A DNA stretch of 64,000 bases from Drosophila persimilis (GCF_003286085.1 NW_020825298.1:10168001-10232000); one strand, 5' to 3'. Positions 14,335 through 25,801 are shown, counted from the stretch's first letter. The notes: generated by a model not told the origin, from the letters alone. Translations and numbers: made by a program.

Positions 14335-14649
14335 AAATTACTCGAGGAAGTGCTCGCCGAGAAGGACAATGTCGAGGATTTGAACGACAACTGCGAGCTC
14401 TTGATGGAGCAGAGTGCTTGTACACGCATACGCGATCAAACTATTGAAACGCAGGCCAATTACACCAAACTATTGACCTCTGCCCAGGGCCTGGTGGCCA
14501 AGATCGAGAAGAATCTGTCGGATCACACAGAGTTCCTCAACTACAAGAAGGAAATGGATGGTTGGATAGAGAAAGCACAGCAAGTTCTCAACGATTGCAG
14601 TACCGATGGGGATGCTTCGATCATAGCCCAGAAATTGGATACAGTCAAT
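14335..14649 (+). CDS. Msp300: Msp300 exon: spectrin repeat segment (105 codons)
   Basis: The exon follows the ATAG acceptor and reads KLLEEVLAEKDNVEDLND to AQKLDTVN before a GTGAGT donor at 14650. Both ends are phase 0. The content is helical and fits one spectrin repeat, with Trp in the helix MDGWIEKAQQVL. Its reading frame runs into the short intron as far as 14733, but the strong donor and the good continuation at 14775 argue for splicing. Confidence 0.87.
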
Positions 14650-14774
14650 GTGAGTAATGGAGAAGTCTTTGATGGGAATTTAAGTGGGATTTCCATGGGT
14701 ACCAGATGGTGTTCCGAAGAGACTATAATGTGATCAAGCTCTAACATAAACAACACTTTCTTTTCCTCCAACAG

Positions 14775-15917
14775 TCTCTGACTTCTCGTCTGCCCGAGGG
14801 TCAGCATTTGTTGGCCTTGGTGCAAGATGCCTACTCGAAGGCCTCCAACATCACGCCCGAGGACAAGCAGGAGAAACTGCGCGAACTAATGACCAAAGTG
14901 CGCGAGGACTGGGATGCCTTGGGTCTGGCTGTCAAGCAGAAGTTGAGCGACCTGAAGCAAGCCCAGAATCGCTGGAGCGACTTTGCCGCCAACAAGGAGA
15001 AGCTCGAGAAGTGGCTAAGCGAGACAGAGATGACGCTGAGGGCGGCGCCCGAGACCAAGGGAGAGCTTAGCGAAATGAAGACTCTTCTCGAGCGCTACAA
15101 GACGTTGGGCAACGAGCTGAAGCAGAAGGGCAACGATCTGGAGCAGCTGCAGTCGGAGGCCCGGGAGTTGGGCACCGAAGTGGATGCCGTCAATCGTTTG
15201 CAGTCGCGTTGCGACAAGCTAAAGAACGATTGCTCGTCGCACATTAAGGCTCTCGAGCAGGAGATGCTCGACTACAATGCGTACCATCAGAGTTTGCAGG
15301 ATGTGGAGAAGTGGCTGCTGCAGATCTCCTTCCAGCTGATGGCCCACAATTCGCTGTTTATCTCGAATCGCGAACAGACCCAGGAGCAGATCAAACAGCA
15401 CGAGGCATTGCTCTCTGAAATTCAGAAGTATCAGACCAATCTGGATGACCTGAATGCCAAGGGTCAGGCGCAGATTAAACGCTATGAATCCACCACTCCA
15501 GCCATCCGTCCCACGGTCGAGTCGCAGCTGAAGAACATCCAGGACAGCTACAACTCCCTGCTGCAGACCTCAGTGCAGATCAAGAATCGCCTGCTGGAAT
15601 CACTGGCAAAGTTCCAGGAGTACGAGGATACCCTCGACAGCATCATGCGGAATCTGGAGGCCTACGAGCCGATCATTCAGACCGAACTGGATGCACCGGC
15701 GACCAGCTTGGAACTGGCCCAGAATCAACTCAGGTGCGCCCAGGAAATGCAGCACAAGTTGAACAACGAAAAGTCACGACTGGCAGCCGCCGTGCAGGCC
15801 TGTGAAGCCGCCACTGCCTCGATTAGTCGTCCCAGCTCTCCGCTGGAGACGGCCATGCAGGCCATACCCGAACGTGAATTGATTGTGCGCGCCAAGCTTG
15901 AAGATCTGCTGGATCAG
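14775..15917 (+). CDS. Msp300: Msp300 exon: spectrin repeats (381 codons)
   Basis: A CCAACAG acceptor ends at 14774. The exon reads SLTSRLPEGQHLLAL to KLEDLLDQ and is followed by GTAGGA at 15918. Length 1,143 bases, phase 0 at both ends. It holds about three and a half spectrin repeats (Trp helices RWSDFAANKEKLEKWL and VEKWLLQISFQL). The segment NITPEDKQEKLRELMTKV aligns with the two-repeat super-unit signature seen through the previous large exon. Near the end, the Ser/Pro linker ASISRPSSPLETAM breaks the helix pattern. Reading past the donor gives about 58 further residues before a stop in the intron. Confidence 0.88.
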
Positions 15918-16796
15918 GTAGGAATCTGGATAGATAATAACTTGATGTTTGTTTGTAGATGTGTGATCCTTTTACTTTCAAGTAGTTATTCTTTAAGGAA
16001 GCATTTTGTAGATTTGTTTCCTGCTAAGACCATAGTTCCATTGGTTGTACATTCGTCACATGCAATGCTTACGCGTGACTGGCAAATCAGTTGACACAAA
16101 ATTCAGCTGATTTTCACAATTTAAGCCGTACTATATTTCTTCCGAAATTCCTATTACATTTACTTGCACTTTCTACAATAATATTGGATCTAAAATCTAT
16201 TTAAATCTGAATCTGAAACTTGAAATTTGAAATGGCACGCAAGATTCAAAATACTACGGCATTTAATCGTGAAAAATACCTCAAGGCTCTTTGCGAATGA
16301 TTTCTTCTTGTGTCATTCGACACGAATGTATCCGTTCGCTTATAGGTATTTATATAACGTCTTTCATTCGTGGCAAATAGTCTTCGATCGCATCATTCGT
16401 AAGAAAAGGTATCCGTTGGATTAGAGTTCTCTATCCTAACATTTATGAAACCCTTTCCTTTATGGAATATTTGTACAGCGAAGCTATCATCATTTGACGA
16501 ATGTTCTCCTAATGGAAGAGTGGCACTATTTTCTAATAACTGTCTTGACCAATTTCACATTTATTTGATTTTTCCATTTGATTTGCTAACCAATGATTTG
16601 TTTTTCCAATTTAACCCCTAACCATCCCCAAACAAAACACAAAACACACCCAACACTGCCCTAACTTTTGTTTGATTTGCTGCACAACCCACGACCCACA
16701 ACCCAACCCGTAACTGTTGTATAAACGCACTACCAAAACAAAAACAATGCTCGAAAAATGCCTATTGCCTATGCCATTGCTATTGCTTCGAAAAAG
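15918..16796 (+). other. Intron with an ill-defined 3' end
   Basis: The donor GTAGGA is clear. The 3' part is pyrimidine-poor, with CA-rich stretches at 16620-16740, and no textbook acceptor stands out. The nearest in-phase AG dinucleotides are at 16795-16796 and 16810-16811. There are no recognisable elements, and short open frames here look random. Confidence 0.6.
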
Positions 16797-16985
16797 CAAC
16801 CGCCGCAAAAGACTCGGAGCTCAACCGACGATATCGATGAAGATGATGATGAGATCCAAGTTGAGCTCAGCGATGTCCATGAGGCGCGTTTGGATCCGAT
16901 TGCCCATGAGCGTGTCAGCAACTATCGTCGCATAGTTCGCCTGAATAGTGCCCATGTGAGCAAGCTGCACGAACTCGTCGCCAAG
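16797..16985 (+). CDS. Msp300: Msp300 small exon with acidic linker; start uncertain
   Basis: Reading to the GTAAGC donor at 16986 in phase 0 gives a convincing segment: an acidic linker (SSTDDIDEDDDE) followed by helix DPIAHERVSNYRRIVRLN, ending KLHELVAK. This fits my memory of Msp300 and joins VQSHLGGLTAS in the next exon. The left boundary is a choice. AG at 16795-16796 and AG at 16810-16811 are both in phase, but neither has a strong pyrimidine tract. The frame stays open upstream to an ATG at 16758 with A at -3, so this may instead be the start of a shorter isoform beginning MPIAYAIAIASKKQPP. Confidence 0.65.
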
Positions 16986-17153
16986 GTAAGCTATGCCAAG
17001 GATCACACAAATCCGGAACCAAATCATGATGCGGTGGCTGGGGCAGCATGTCTTTAATTAAATTATTAACTGCTTGTTTTATTCCATTTAAAAACTCAAT
17101 TGAATTCTCAAGAAACTGTGAATAGATAAACATGTGTCAATGCTTTTGTTTAG

Positions 17154-17391
17154 GTGCAATCCCATTTGGGTGGTTTGACTGCATCCGTTGGCGAATTGGA
17201 GCAACAGCAGAAGCAGCGCGCCGAGCTGCAGGATTGGGTTAAGAAGCAACAGAGCTCCGTCTCTGACTGGTCGATGCGTCCAAGCAAACTCCGTCCCGAG
17301 GCGGCACAACAGGAGCTTGTGGCGATGAATGATCTATTGAATTCCATTGGCGACAAACGCTCGCAATTGATGCTGGAAATGACTGGATCAT
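17154..17391 (+). CDS. Msp300: Msp300 exon: spectrin repeat segment
   Basis: A TTTTGTTTAG acceptor ends at 17153 and GTGAGT starts at 17392. The exon reads VQSHLGGLTASVGELEQQ to LMLEMTGS plus one base (phase 1). That base joins TG at 17450 to give Leu in SLGDEDTDL. Helical content and the Trp in LQDWVKKQQSSVSDW fit a spectrin repeat. The introns on either side are short (168 and 58 bases), typical for Drosophila. Confidence 0.88.
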
Positions 17392-17449
17392 GTGAGTGCT
17401 TAAAGGAAAGATTACAAGTATCGTAAATATTAATTTGTATGTTTTTTAG

Positions 17450-20232
17450 TGGGCGATGAGGACACAGATTTGGATGACAATATCGACAAGCTGGAATCGG
17501 AGCTAATGGATGCCATTGCCAAGAAGCAGGCGGGCCAGAATGTCATCGATGGCTACCGCCAGGGCATGCAGGATGTCCAAAATTGGTTCGACACACTCAT
17601 CAAGCGCATGGATGTCCTGGATCGCGGATCGGGCCTGAATTGTGCCCAAAAGACGGCCGCCATTAATGAAATCAAAAACGAATACGAACTCCAGGGTCAT
17701 CCCAAGATCCAGGAGCTCAAGGGTAAAGCCGCACAGGTGGCAGAGGTTATCAGCAATCTGGATGGCCAGCAGGTCGAAGAGCAAATGAAATCTCTGGATC
17801 GTCGCTTTGCCGATCTCGGCAAGCGCATCGATCGCAAGGCCCAGCTCCTGGATGTCACCAACAAGGGTGTGGATGGAGCCAAGGGTGAGATTGACCAGCT
17901 CCAGAATTGGGTGAAGCAACAGATCGAAGAGCTGCAGGCCCCCAATCCTCTGGGATACACACCCAAGGATGCCGAGGCGCGTCAGCAGAAGATCAAGAGC
18001 CTGATGAAGGATGCCGAAGCAAAGCAATCCCTGGCTGATGTCCTCGAGAAGCGTATTGCCAACATGCAGCCGGAATTGGAGCCAGCAGAGTACTCCCAAC
18101 TGGAGTCTGCTCTGAGGAACCTCAACACGGAGAATCGTAATCTGGCTGGCGTGCTAAAGGCCGAACTGGATCGCGCTCTGGAGGCTAGCAAGGCACGAAA
18201 GGGCCTGGAAAACGATCTGGACAAGGCCCGTCAATGGCTCAAGACAAAGATCTCGGAGGTGCGCAAGCTACCCGTCTATCATCCATTGACCTCTGGAGAG
18301 ATTGAGAAGAAACTGCAGGAGAACAAAAAATACGACGATGATGCCAAACAGTTCAACGACAGTGTACTCAGCGATGTCCAACGTCAGGCAGCAAACATCA
18401 TGAAGGATTGCGATGACGGGGACAAGGCTGCCCTACAGCAGATCCTCGACGAAATAGCCGCCGACTATCAGACCCTGAAGGACGAGAGCAGCAAGCGAGG
18501 CAAATCTTTGGACGATCTACTCCAGGGACGCAAGGCCTTCGAAGACTCGATGAAGAAGATGGGCGACTGGCTGAACGAAATGGAAACGGCCACCGAAGGT
18601 GAGCTAAGGACCACCAGTTTGCCTGTCCTGGAAGAGCAACTGGCGCACTACAAGAAGCTGCTACAGAATGCCGAGAATATGGGCGGCCTCTGCAACGATG
18701 TATCCGAGCAGGGCAAGAGTATCTTGCCAACCCTAAGCAATGCCGATAAACTCAAACTAAACGATGACATTAAGAACATGAAGGACCGCTATGGACGTGT
18801 AAAGAATACCATCGATGACAGGGTTAATGCCTTGGGCGACCACATCAAGAAGTACAAGGATGCCAAGAGTCGTTTGGCCGATTGCAGCCAGTTCTTGAGC
18901 ACCATTCAGCAGCGCATGCGTGAGCTGAATCGCCCGATTGGCTCGAGGATCGAGGATGTCCAGGATCTGTTGGGTGCCTACGAGGGTATACTCAAGGAAC
19001 TGAAGGACAGCAAGAGCAAGATGGGTGACATGCAGATGGATGATCTGCCTGAATTGCAGAGCATTTTGGCCCAACAGGATGATATGATCAAGCTGATTGA
19101 AGACCAGTTGGCCCATCTCCGGCAGCTTTTGCTGCTTCGCGAACAGTTTATTGCGCTGATCAATGAGATCATATCCTTTATCATGAAGTACACCGATGTA
19201 ATCATTGACATTGAGAACTCCCCCGACAGCCTGGAGGATAAGATCAACAAGTATGACGATGTGATTGTCAAAATTCAAGAGTGCGAGGGTGTCCTGGCTT
19301 CGGCCAACGACAAGGGCCAGAAGATCGCCTCCGAGGGCAATGCGGCCGACAAGAACAGCATCACTGAGCAGCTGCAGTCTCTGAAAAACCAACTGCAGAA
19401 TCTCCGCAAGGCCGTGGAATCACAGCGACAGAAGCATCAGCTTCAGCTGGAGTCCCACAAGAAGATGGGCGCGGAGCTAAGCGAGATTCTCGACTGGCTG
19501 CACAGCCATGAGGGCGCGGCCAAGTCCCGTCCCCTGCTCGATCGTGATCCAGAGTCGGTGGAGCGTGAGCTGCAGAAACACCAGAGCCTCAGCCAGGACA
19601 TTGACGCCCATCTGCAGAAGTTCAACAAGATTAACGATGGCGTAAAGACGGAAATCGGAATGCCCAGCTCTCTGCTGGAAATGCTTTCCGAGGGTCGTTC
19701 CCTGGTGGCCTCCCTGCCGCACGAGCTCGAGGAGCGCGAGAAGTATCTGAAGAACAACCGCGACTCCCGGCTGGAGTACATGCAACTGGTGGCCAAATTC
19801 AACGACTGGGTCCACGAGGCTGAGCTGCGTCTGCAGAACAGCCAGCATGGCATCGACTATGAGCATCTGGTCCACGACCTGGACGAGCACAAGATCTTCT
19901 TTGGCAACGAGGCACCCATCCGCAATCTGGTGCACAAGCAGATCCAAGAGGCAGCCGACAAGATCTGGTCGTCGCTCAACAACTACGAGCAGTCGGAGTT
20001 ATCTTCCGAATTGGCCCAGTTCCAGAACAAACTGACCAACACCCTGGCCAATGCCAAGACGCAGCAGAGCGAACTGGAGCAGGAGGCCGAACGCTGGCGC
20101 GAATATCAGCAATCGATTGACCGCGTCAAGGCCACCATTGAGCGCACCAAATTCAGCGATGAACCCGTACAGAATTTGGCCGGAGTGCACTTTAACATAC
20201 AGAAGCTGTCGCATGCCATTGGAAATGTTCAG
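17450..20232 (+). CDS. Msp300: Msp300 exon: conserved rod segment (about 927 codons)
   Basis: A GTTTTTTAG acceptor ends at 17449. The exon completes the split Leu codon and reads GDEDTDLDDNIDKLE to LSHAIGNVQ, then a GTGAGC donor at 20233 (phase 0). About eight to nine spectrin-type repeats are visible (for example VQNWFDTLIKRM, ARQWLKTKISEV, MGDWLNEMETA, LDWLHSHEG, FNDWVHEAELRL). It also holds an unusually hydrophobic stretch, LLLREQFIALINEII (about 19128-19172), next to FIMKYTDVIID. This part of Msp300 is the one I recognise best from memory, which suggests strong conservation. The open frame runs 138 bases past the donor into the intron without protein-like content. Confidence 0.92.
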
Positions 20233-20510
20233 GTGAGCCATTTGAAGGGATCAATAATAACCCTACATCTATCGGGGATTACACAGATACTTTGTGTGAA
20301 TGGAACGCTTGTAGGGATAGTATATTTACTGGAATTTGTATGCACAGATGACGAAGAAAGGGCATTCCCTTGATCCTATGTAGTGCTTTGTATATATATT
20401 TTGGCGCTATGTCGCACAAATTGACGGTGCAAAAATCGGGACTAGGAATACAAAAACCAAATTTATGCCATGCGTGGGGTCTGAAATTTGTTTAATTGAA
20501 AAGAATTATA

Positions 20511-20521
20511 GTATGTACATA
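20511..20521. repeat. Left copy of probable target-site duplication
   Basis: GTATGTACATA immediately borders the 3' (TTAACC)-type end of the antisense LINE and recurs at 21030-21040. The word contains the palindrome TATGTACATA, which is common in this intron, so chance identity is possible. Confidence 0.5.
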
Positions 20522-21029
20522 GGTTAGGTTAGGTTAACCCGGACGGCCCTCAGCGGGGCCGCGCATAAGCCAATATGGCCCTTAGTTATCCGGATGGGGG
20601 CGGGGGTGTATGAACCGTCGCGGGAGTGTTAATGTGGTTTTAAAAAGTCCCCGAGAATCGAGGTGTTTTTAGCATAGGCCAGCAGTTCCTGAGGCGTCCT
20701 TTTGGAGGCATCTTCCAGTGATGCCAACACTGGGGCGCCCAGGTATCTCCTCCTTGCCCTTGAGAGAGCCGGACAGTTGCAGATGAGATGTTCCAGGGTT
20801 TCGATAGCCCCAGGTTCCTCACATTTCCTGCAACTGTCTCTGTTGGTGATGCCTAGCTTTGCTGCATGTGCAGCAGCCAGACAGTGACCTGTTAGTATTC
20901 CCACCATCAGTCTGCAGTCCTTTCGTGGTAGGTGCAGTAGGTAGTGGCTAAGTTTCTCGTTGCGCTCCTTGCACATTATCTTCGAGGTTCTGCAGGTGGT
21001 GGTACTCCTCCACCTGCTATCAGTCTGTG
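20522..21029 (-). mobile_element. 5'-truncated LINE (non-LTR retrotransposon), 3' end of ORF2
   Basis: On the minus strand an open frame ending at 20629 encodes the extreme C-terminus of a non-LTR retrotransposon polyprotein. It has LPRKDCRLMVGILTGHC (the RNase H tail seen in Loa, I and R1-like clades), then a CCHC-like C-x2-C ... H-x4-C arrangement in SCRKCEEPGAIETLEHLIC and NCPALSRARRRYLG. A 3' UTR of about 107 bases ends in TTAACCTAACCTAACC. The same 11 bases, GTATGTACATA, flank both sides (20511-20521 and 21030-21040), as expected for a target-site duplication. The element is about 508 bases and strongly 5'-truncated, and its remaining frame is unbroken, so it is probably fairly young. 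Clade assignment is tentative. Confidence 0.75.
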
Positions 21030-21040
21030 GTATGTACATA
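21030..21040. repeat. Right copy of probable target-site duplication
   Basis: The second copy of GTATGTACATA sits where LINE-like coding similarity stops. The reading frame continues beyond it by chance to 21090. Confidence 0.5.
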
Positions 21041-21682
21041 TACTCCAAGCAATCTTTACAAGGAATATGACTCAAGTATAGGTCTTCCAAAAGGCGGATT
21101 ACTGCATCAAATAGCTTTTCTTAGGAAAGATCTGTTGTAAAGTGTCTCTTGGAGATCAGGTTTTTATGTTATTTCCGCGCCTAGTACGTGATTTGTGCTC
21201 GTATGTACACATGTACATGATTTGCCAAAACTTTTTTATATACGGATTATTATGTCGTATAGCTGTCATCCGATTGGGATGATCACATGATCATGTCAGC
21301 CTCCACTCATATTTCGTTGGTTTAAATATTTTTCAATATATGGTTATAACACAACAAAATCTTAAAGTTAGAGGAGTTATTGGAGTGAAAGGTTCTAGTT
21401 GACTCAAACTTTAAATATTTCTCGCATTAATTGCACACTTATGTACACGTCTTCATACATAAATACATACGTACATACATACATATGTACTTAGTCATGC
21501 ATATTCAGCTGGCAGCTTGCACATTTTGGTGCATACATAAATATGTATATGTAGCCATAGCCGAAAGACCTGTTTTCCAAAAATACAAACCCAAAAAATG
21601 ACACATTGCCCAAGGATGTGCCACAAACAGAGGCACACACGCATATACTCCCATACTTGTACTCGTGCAAATGCAACGCCTT

Positions 21683-21727
21683 AAGAGACAGAGAGACGAA
21701 AAGAGAGAGAGAGAGAGAGAAAGAGAA
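21683..21727. repeat. GA-rich microsatellite
   Basis: An almost pure (GA)n tract lies in the large intron. GA repeats can bind GAGA factor in Drosophila, but nothing else nearby proves a regulatory role. Confidence 0.75.
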
Positions 21728-23172
21728 TAAATATGTATGAAATTGTCATTTACCCGCACCCAAATCGATTGCATTCTCGTTGCGACTTGATTTGCCGGCC
21801 GGCAAAAAGCTCTCCAGACACTTTCAATTGCGTTTTCCCCTATCTCGCGTTGTCTCGCTCTTCGTTAGTTTCTCTTAGAGTGTCTGGCCCTCTCTCTTTC
21901 CCCCGGTCTGGAGGTGTCAGATGACGATAGTGTTGTATTGAACGCGCCCCGAGTCCATTTGTTTACTTTCGTAAGCGCCTGCTGTTACCTTGGGAACTCA
22001 TTAAACTTTTAACCTACTCGTCGGTCGTCGCTACACTCGAGTGTATTCGTACATATATTGAGAGCTTATCGTCGTCGGCCTGTTCGTTCTGTCAAACTTT
22101 TGGTTTGATTATTCAAGGCACAACAAGCCTCGTCCGAATTTAATGCTCAGTTTCGAAGCGAAAAAAAAAACAGCTGTTGTTGTTGCTGTTGCTCTGTGTG
22201 CGGAACGTATTAAGCGATATGACATCATCACAGCAGAGCACGCTGGCTGGCAGAAGCACTGTATAAAGCAACCAGTTTTTAGCCAGGGATGGGCATGGCC
22301 AAGGGGGGCATCAGCATCTATAAACGACCATATATTCGGTTGAGAGCAATGATTTATTCATGTCTAATTTTTCTAAATACCAAAGATGAAAATAGAAAAT
22401 AGCCATTTTTGTATGGAAATTAATTCATAACTTTGACCTCTATGTAAATAAGAGATGAACTTCTATGACTAAATGTTTATAAATATAATAGAATCGTCTA
22501 TAGCTAGAAAATCTTTAGATGGAATCTTTTGCAATAGAGGTTTACAGTTTTCCGTTCAAGTTGTAGCAATATGGACTATGGTGTCTATTTATCAAGTTTT
22601 ATTTGTATAAAGTTATTCAAGTGGTAGAACTTTGACTGCAGTTCGAACATCCATAAAAATCTGTACATCTTCTATCCCTGGTTGCCAAGAGCCGCGGCCG
22701 ACACTGTAGCAAAGCAACAAAAACACATGTTGGGTTGCTCTTCTCCGTTTTATTTTGTCTGTTAGCTGAGCGAGCTTTAAGAGCGCTCTCTCTTTACTCT
22801 TCGCATACAGCTGTTTTGCTGTAACTGTATGTAGCTTTGTAGGGCAGAGCATGCCGGTTGGGAAGCTTGGAGAGGCATTCAAATTGAAGGTTTCGAGGTT
22901 TTTTGAGTGGTCTGTAGATATTAGTTCCTCAACACCCACGCCCACCGAAAAAGATATTCGTACCTATACATACGAGTGTACACATATACACGTAGATATG
23001 CTCCTATAGTGGTGCCGCAAAAAAACGTGTTTCGAGCTGTGACCGACCGGCTTTTTTTGCGCTCTTTAGCCGTGCTCTTTTGTTGGGAAAGTCCTCTCTT
23101 GATGGCGCACCGCTCTTTACAGTTCTAACTCGTGCTTGGGGTTGGGGTTTTTTGAGTTGTGTTTCGTTCGTT

Positions 23173-23207
23173 TCACTTCTTTCTGAGACGTTTATCTGTG
23201 CGGTTGT
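23173..23207 (+). promoter_or_regulatory. Candidate Inr + DPE core promoter, TSS about 23175
   Basis: TCACTTC fits the broad Drosophila initiator pattern, with A+1 at 23175. Starting exactly at +28 (23202-23207) is GGTTGT, a perfect match to the downstream promoter element RGWYVT. No TATA box is apparent. The following 500 bases are A-rich leader-like sequence, and the next coding exon begins at 23877. A transcript from here would omit all rod exons to the left. The Inr has one mismatch to the stricter TCAKTY form. The first exon's donor and start codon are not identified. Confidence 0.4.
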
Positions 23208-23876
23208 TGTTTATTCGCGATTTGCTCCAAAGCATATACAAAAATATATACAAGCGAATATATACCACGTATGGAAAGAGACGACGACGACGACAGACAC
23301 GTCTAGAAAGGGAAAAGATTGCGTTATTTGTTATATTTGGAATTACTCGTTTCGTTCTAATACAAAAAAGCCATGTGCTTGAAACGCGCAAATTGAAATT
23401 GAACGAGGAAAAAATAACACAACAAACAAAAAGCGGATAGACATCAATATCGTATTCAGAGGCTAACGTCATTCTACAGCCATTCGAATCGAATCTATTA
23501 TAAAAGAACTAAAAGAGATAAAAAGAAAACCAAGAGGAAGCTTTATTTGAGGTGTGTGTACGTGCACGCGTTCGTGTGTGCGTGTGTGTAAAAGTATCTA
23601 CGAAAAAAATTCTATAGGAATAAGCAGTGACACCCCCCTAAAGAAAAGCAGACATATGTCAGGGTTCAAATATACATATATTTAAATAGTAGACTAGGGA
23701 ACTCTTTCAAGAGAACATAAAATATACACTAAAATATTCAAAACAACACAAAAATTATATATTTTTTATATAAACATACTAACGATTGTGCGGGTTACGT
23801 CACACTCCCCCCCACACCCATATACCATACCATACTCTCGTAACACTGGATATTAACCGGCGCGTATTTTTCGCAG

Positions 23877-24182
23877 AGTCAAAGCAGCGACCTTTCTCTG
23901 GTTAACCAACAATCGCAGGCCCTCATACGCCAGGCGGACGCACGCAATCGTCAATTGATTGAGAAGGATAACGGTGACCTGAATCGCTTGTGGCAGGAAC
24001 TGGTACGCAGTCTCGAGCAGCGTCGCGATAATCTGCAACAGTTGGCCGAGCACTGGGATAGCTTTGAGAACAGCTTGCACGGCTGGGAGAAGGCATTAGG
24101 TCGACTAGAGGATAAGTTCCGCAATGTCGATCCAACTGTAAGATCCCGACGTCATTTGGAAGATACAAAGAATGCCATTCAG
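23877..24182 (+). CDS. Msp300: Msp300 exon: spectrin repeat (102 codons)
   Basis: A TTTTTCGCAG acceptor ends at 23876. The exon reads SQSSDLSLVNQQSQALIR to LEDTKNAIQ before GTGAGT at 24183, phase 0 at both ends. It contains NRLWQELVRSLEQRRDNLQQL and HWDSFENSLHGWEKAL, the helix pattern of one spectrin repeat. It has no in-frame Met, so any transcript starting just upstream must bring its own start codon. Large introns on both sides isolate this exon. Confidence 0.88.
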
Positions 24183-25801
24183 GTGAGTTTTTCTTCTTTT
24201 TTTTTTCTGAGGTATTTAACGACATTTTGAATAGCCGTAAGAAGGGAAACTATTCTTATAGTTTGTGACCTATCTTTTGTGCATTTCTAGTAGGGTCTTC
24301 TTGTAGGGTGTTTACGCTTCGGCGTGCCAAAGTGAAATAGTACCTTCCCTACTGTTTTTTAAGGTCACAAGTAAATTTACATGCCATTCCATTCCATACC
24401 ATACATATTTGTATGTATGTATGATGCGATTCATTCATTTGCGCCCCGCCTCCCTATTGGGCTTTGCGGTATGTCAAATATTTTTACCAATCTATGTATA
24501 TCTACATATATCACAAAAAATACATATACAAGTTTACATATTATACGTTGATATAATATATGTATACACATCTATGTATGTAACATTTTTGTATATGTAC
24601 CAAAACCATGCCGACATCAAGTTCACGGTCACGTTGTTGTGGACCGAAAGAGCTTCCGCTCTCTTAGTTTTGCTCTCTCTCCGCCGCCGTCGCCGCTCTC
24701 TCTCTCTCTCATCTTGAGTTGAGCTTCACGAAAAGCTATAAAGCAGCTGATTTCGGGCATGTCCAAATGACCAACAAATCTATTAATGATGCTGGTGTAA
24801 TTAAGGGAAAACAAGAAACAAAACAAAAAAGAAATGCTTAAACTTTCAGTTTTCTTAGACTTTGTTTTTCAATGGCATCCCATATGATAGCGACTTATAT
24901 AAGGCTTATAAAAAATTATATAAAGCTGGAAGCACGCTTTACGACTGGCTTATACCTTTAAAATGCTAATCTTCATGAAAATTCAATAATTCCAAGGTGT
25001 TATTTAGTTGTACAACATTATTTATTAGTATTAGTATTATTTTTATTATTTATTAGTATCAATAATGGATTTTATTTGTTGATTTGTAATCAGCAAAATT
25101 GAATGGGTTTTTGCTGTAAGATGAGCTCATTGTTTGGGGCGATAATTGTGCAAAATAGTACTACTATTAATAGCAGACAGAAGTACAAAAGATAGGCCTT
25201 GTTTATCAGTCTGTGTATAGCAGTCTTTTCAAATCACATTTCAATTGAAGCCAATTTCCAGCCATAAAAGAGTGCCTCCCCCCAACCACCTTATCGATGT
25301 GACGATGTTGTCATACAAGCGCCATATACAGTGCCGATACCTGGGCGATAAAACAACCAAAAAAAAAAAACACCAAAAGTATTCGTCTAAGACCTCCTCA
25401 ACAAAACAATGACGAAAAAAAAATAGACAGAAACAGACTATAAATTTGATGTATTTGTTTTATTCTTTTGTTGTTGTATCACTAGCTCTTCGTTTTTTTT
25501 TTCTAAACCAAAAAAGCTTTAGAGTCAAGTCAACACATTTATTTTTCACATTTTTTTAATGTTGACCTTCTCGAAAAAACTGGAATCAAAACCGAAATTG
25601 AGAGTGAAATAACAAGAAAAACTACTACAAAATTATGTGTACAGGTTATTGGTTGGGCAGCAAAAAAAGATCTAAAGAGAGCTTTCCCTTAATTAAATTT
25701 TTCGTTTACTTGAGATCTTAATTAACCTTAATTAATATTAATTGAAATTCCTCGAATATATTCGCACATTTTAATTAATAAACATTCTTCGTTTCACATA
25801 G
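24183..25801 (+). other. Intron, AT-rich
   Basis: GTGAGT donor and a TTTCACATAG acceptor. It contains TACATA/ATGTA-rich sequence (24400-24600), a CCGCCG plus (CT)n tract (24675-24710), and long A and T runs. I see no gene or mobile element with confidence. Confidence 0.75.

Larger units (their letters stand above)
20233..23876 (+). other. 3.6-kb intron with LINE fragment and candidate promoter
   Basis: GTGAGC donor and a TTTTTCGCAG acceptor. The contents in order are: an antisense LINE piece (20522-21029); a TACATA-rich stretch (about 21450-21550); a GA-rich microsatellite (21683-21727); a more GC-rich stretch with CAGCTG E-boxes (about 21780-22300; one E-box at 22171 and another near 22808); and, from about 23000, sequence that looks like a Drosophila promoter plus A-rich 5' leader. 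No open frame here looks like a protein. Confidence 0.7.

Noticed and set aside
20040-20373. Read-through of the 17450-20232 exon to a stop at about 20373
   Set aside because: A canonical GTGAGC donor at 20233 and in-phase continuation at 23877 are better; read-through residues are hydrophobic and unlike the rod.
22260-22300. TATAAAG near 22261 as a possible TATA promoter
   Set aside because: The only initiator-like word is about 15 bases downstream, too close for a TATA-driven start.
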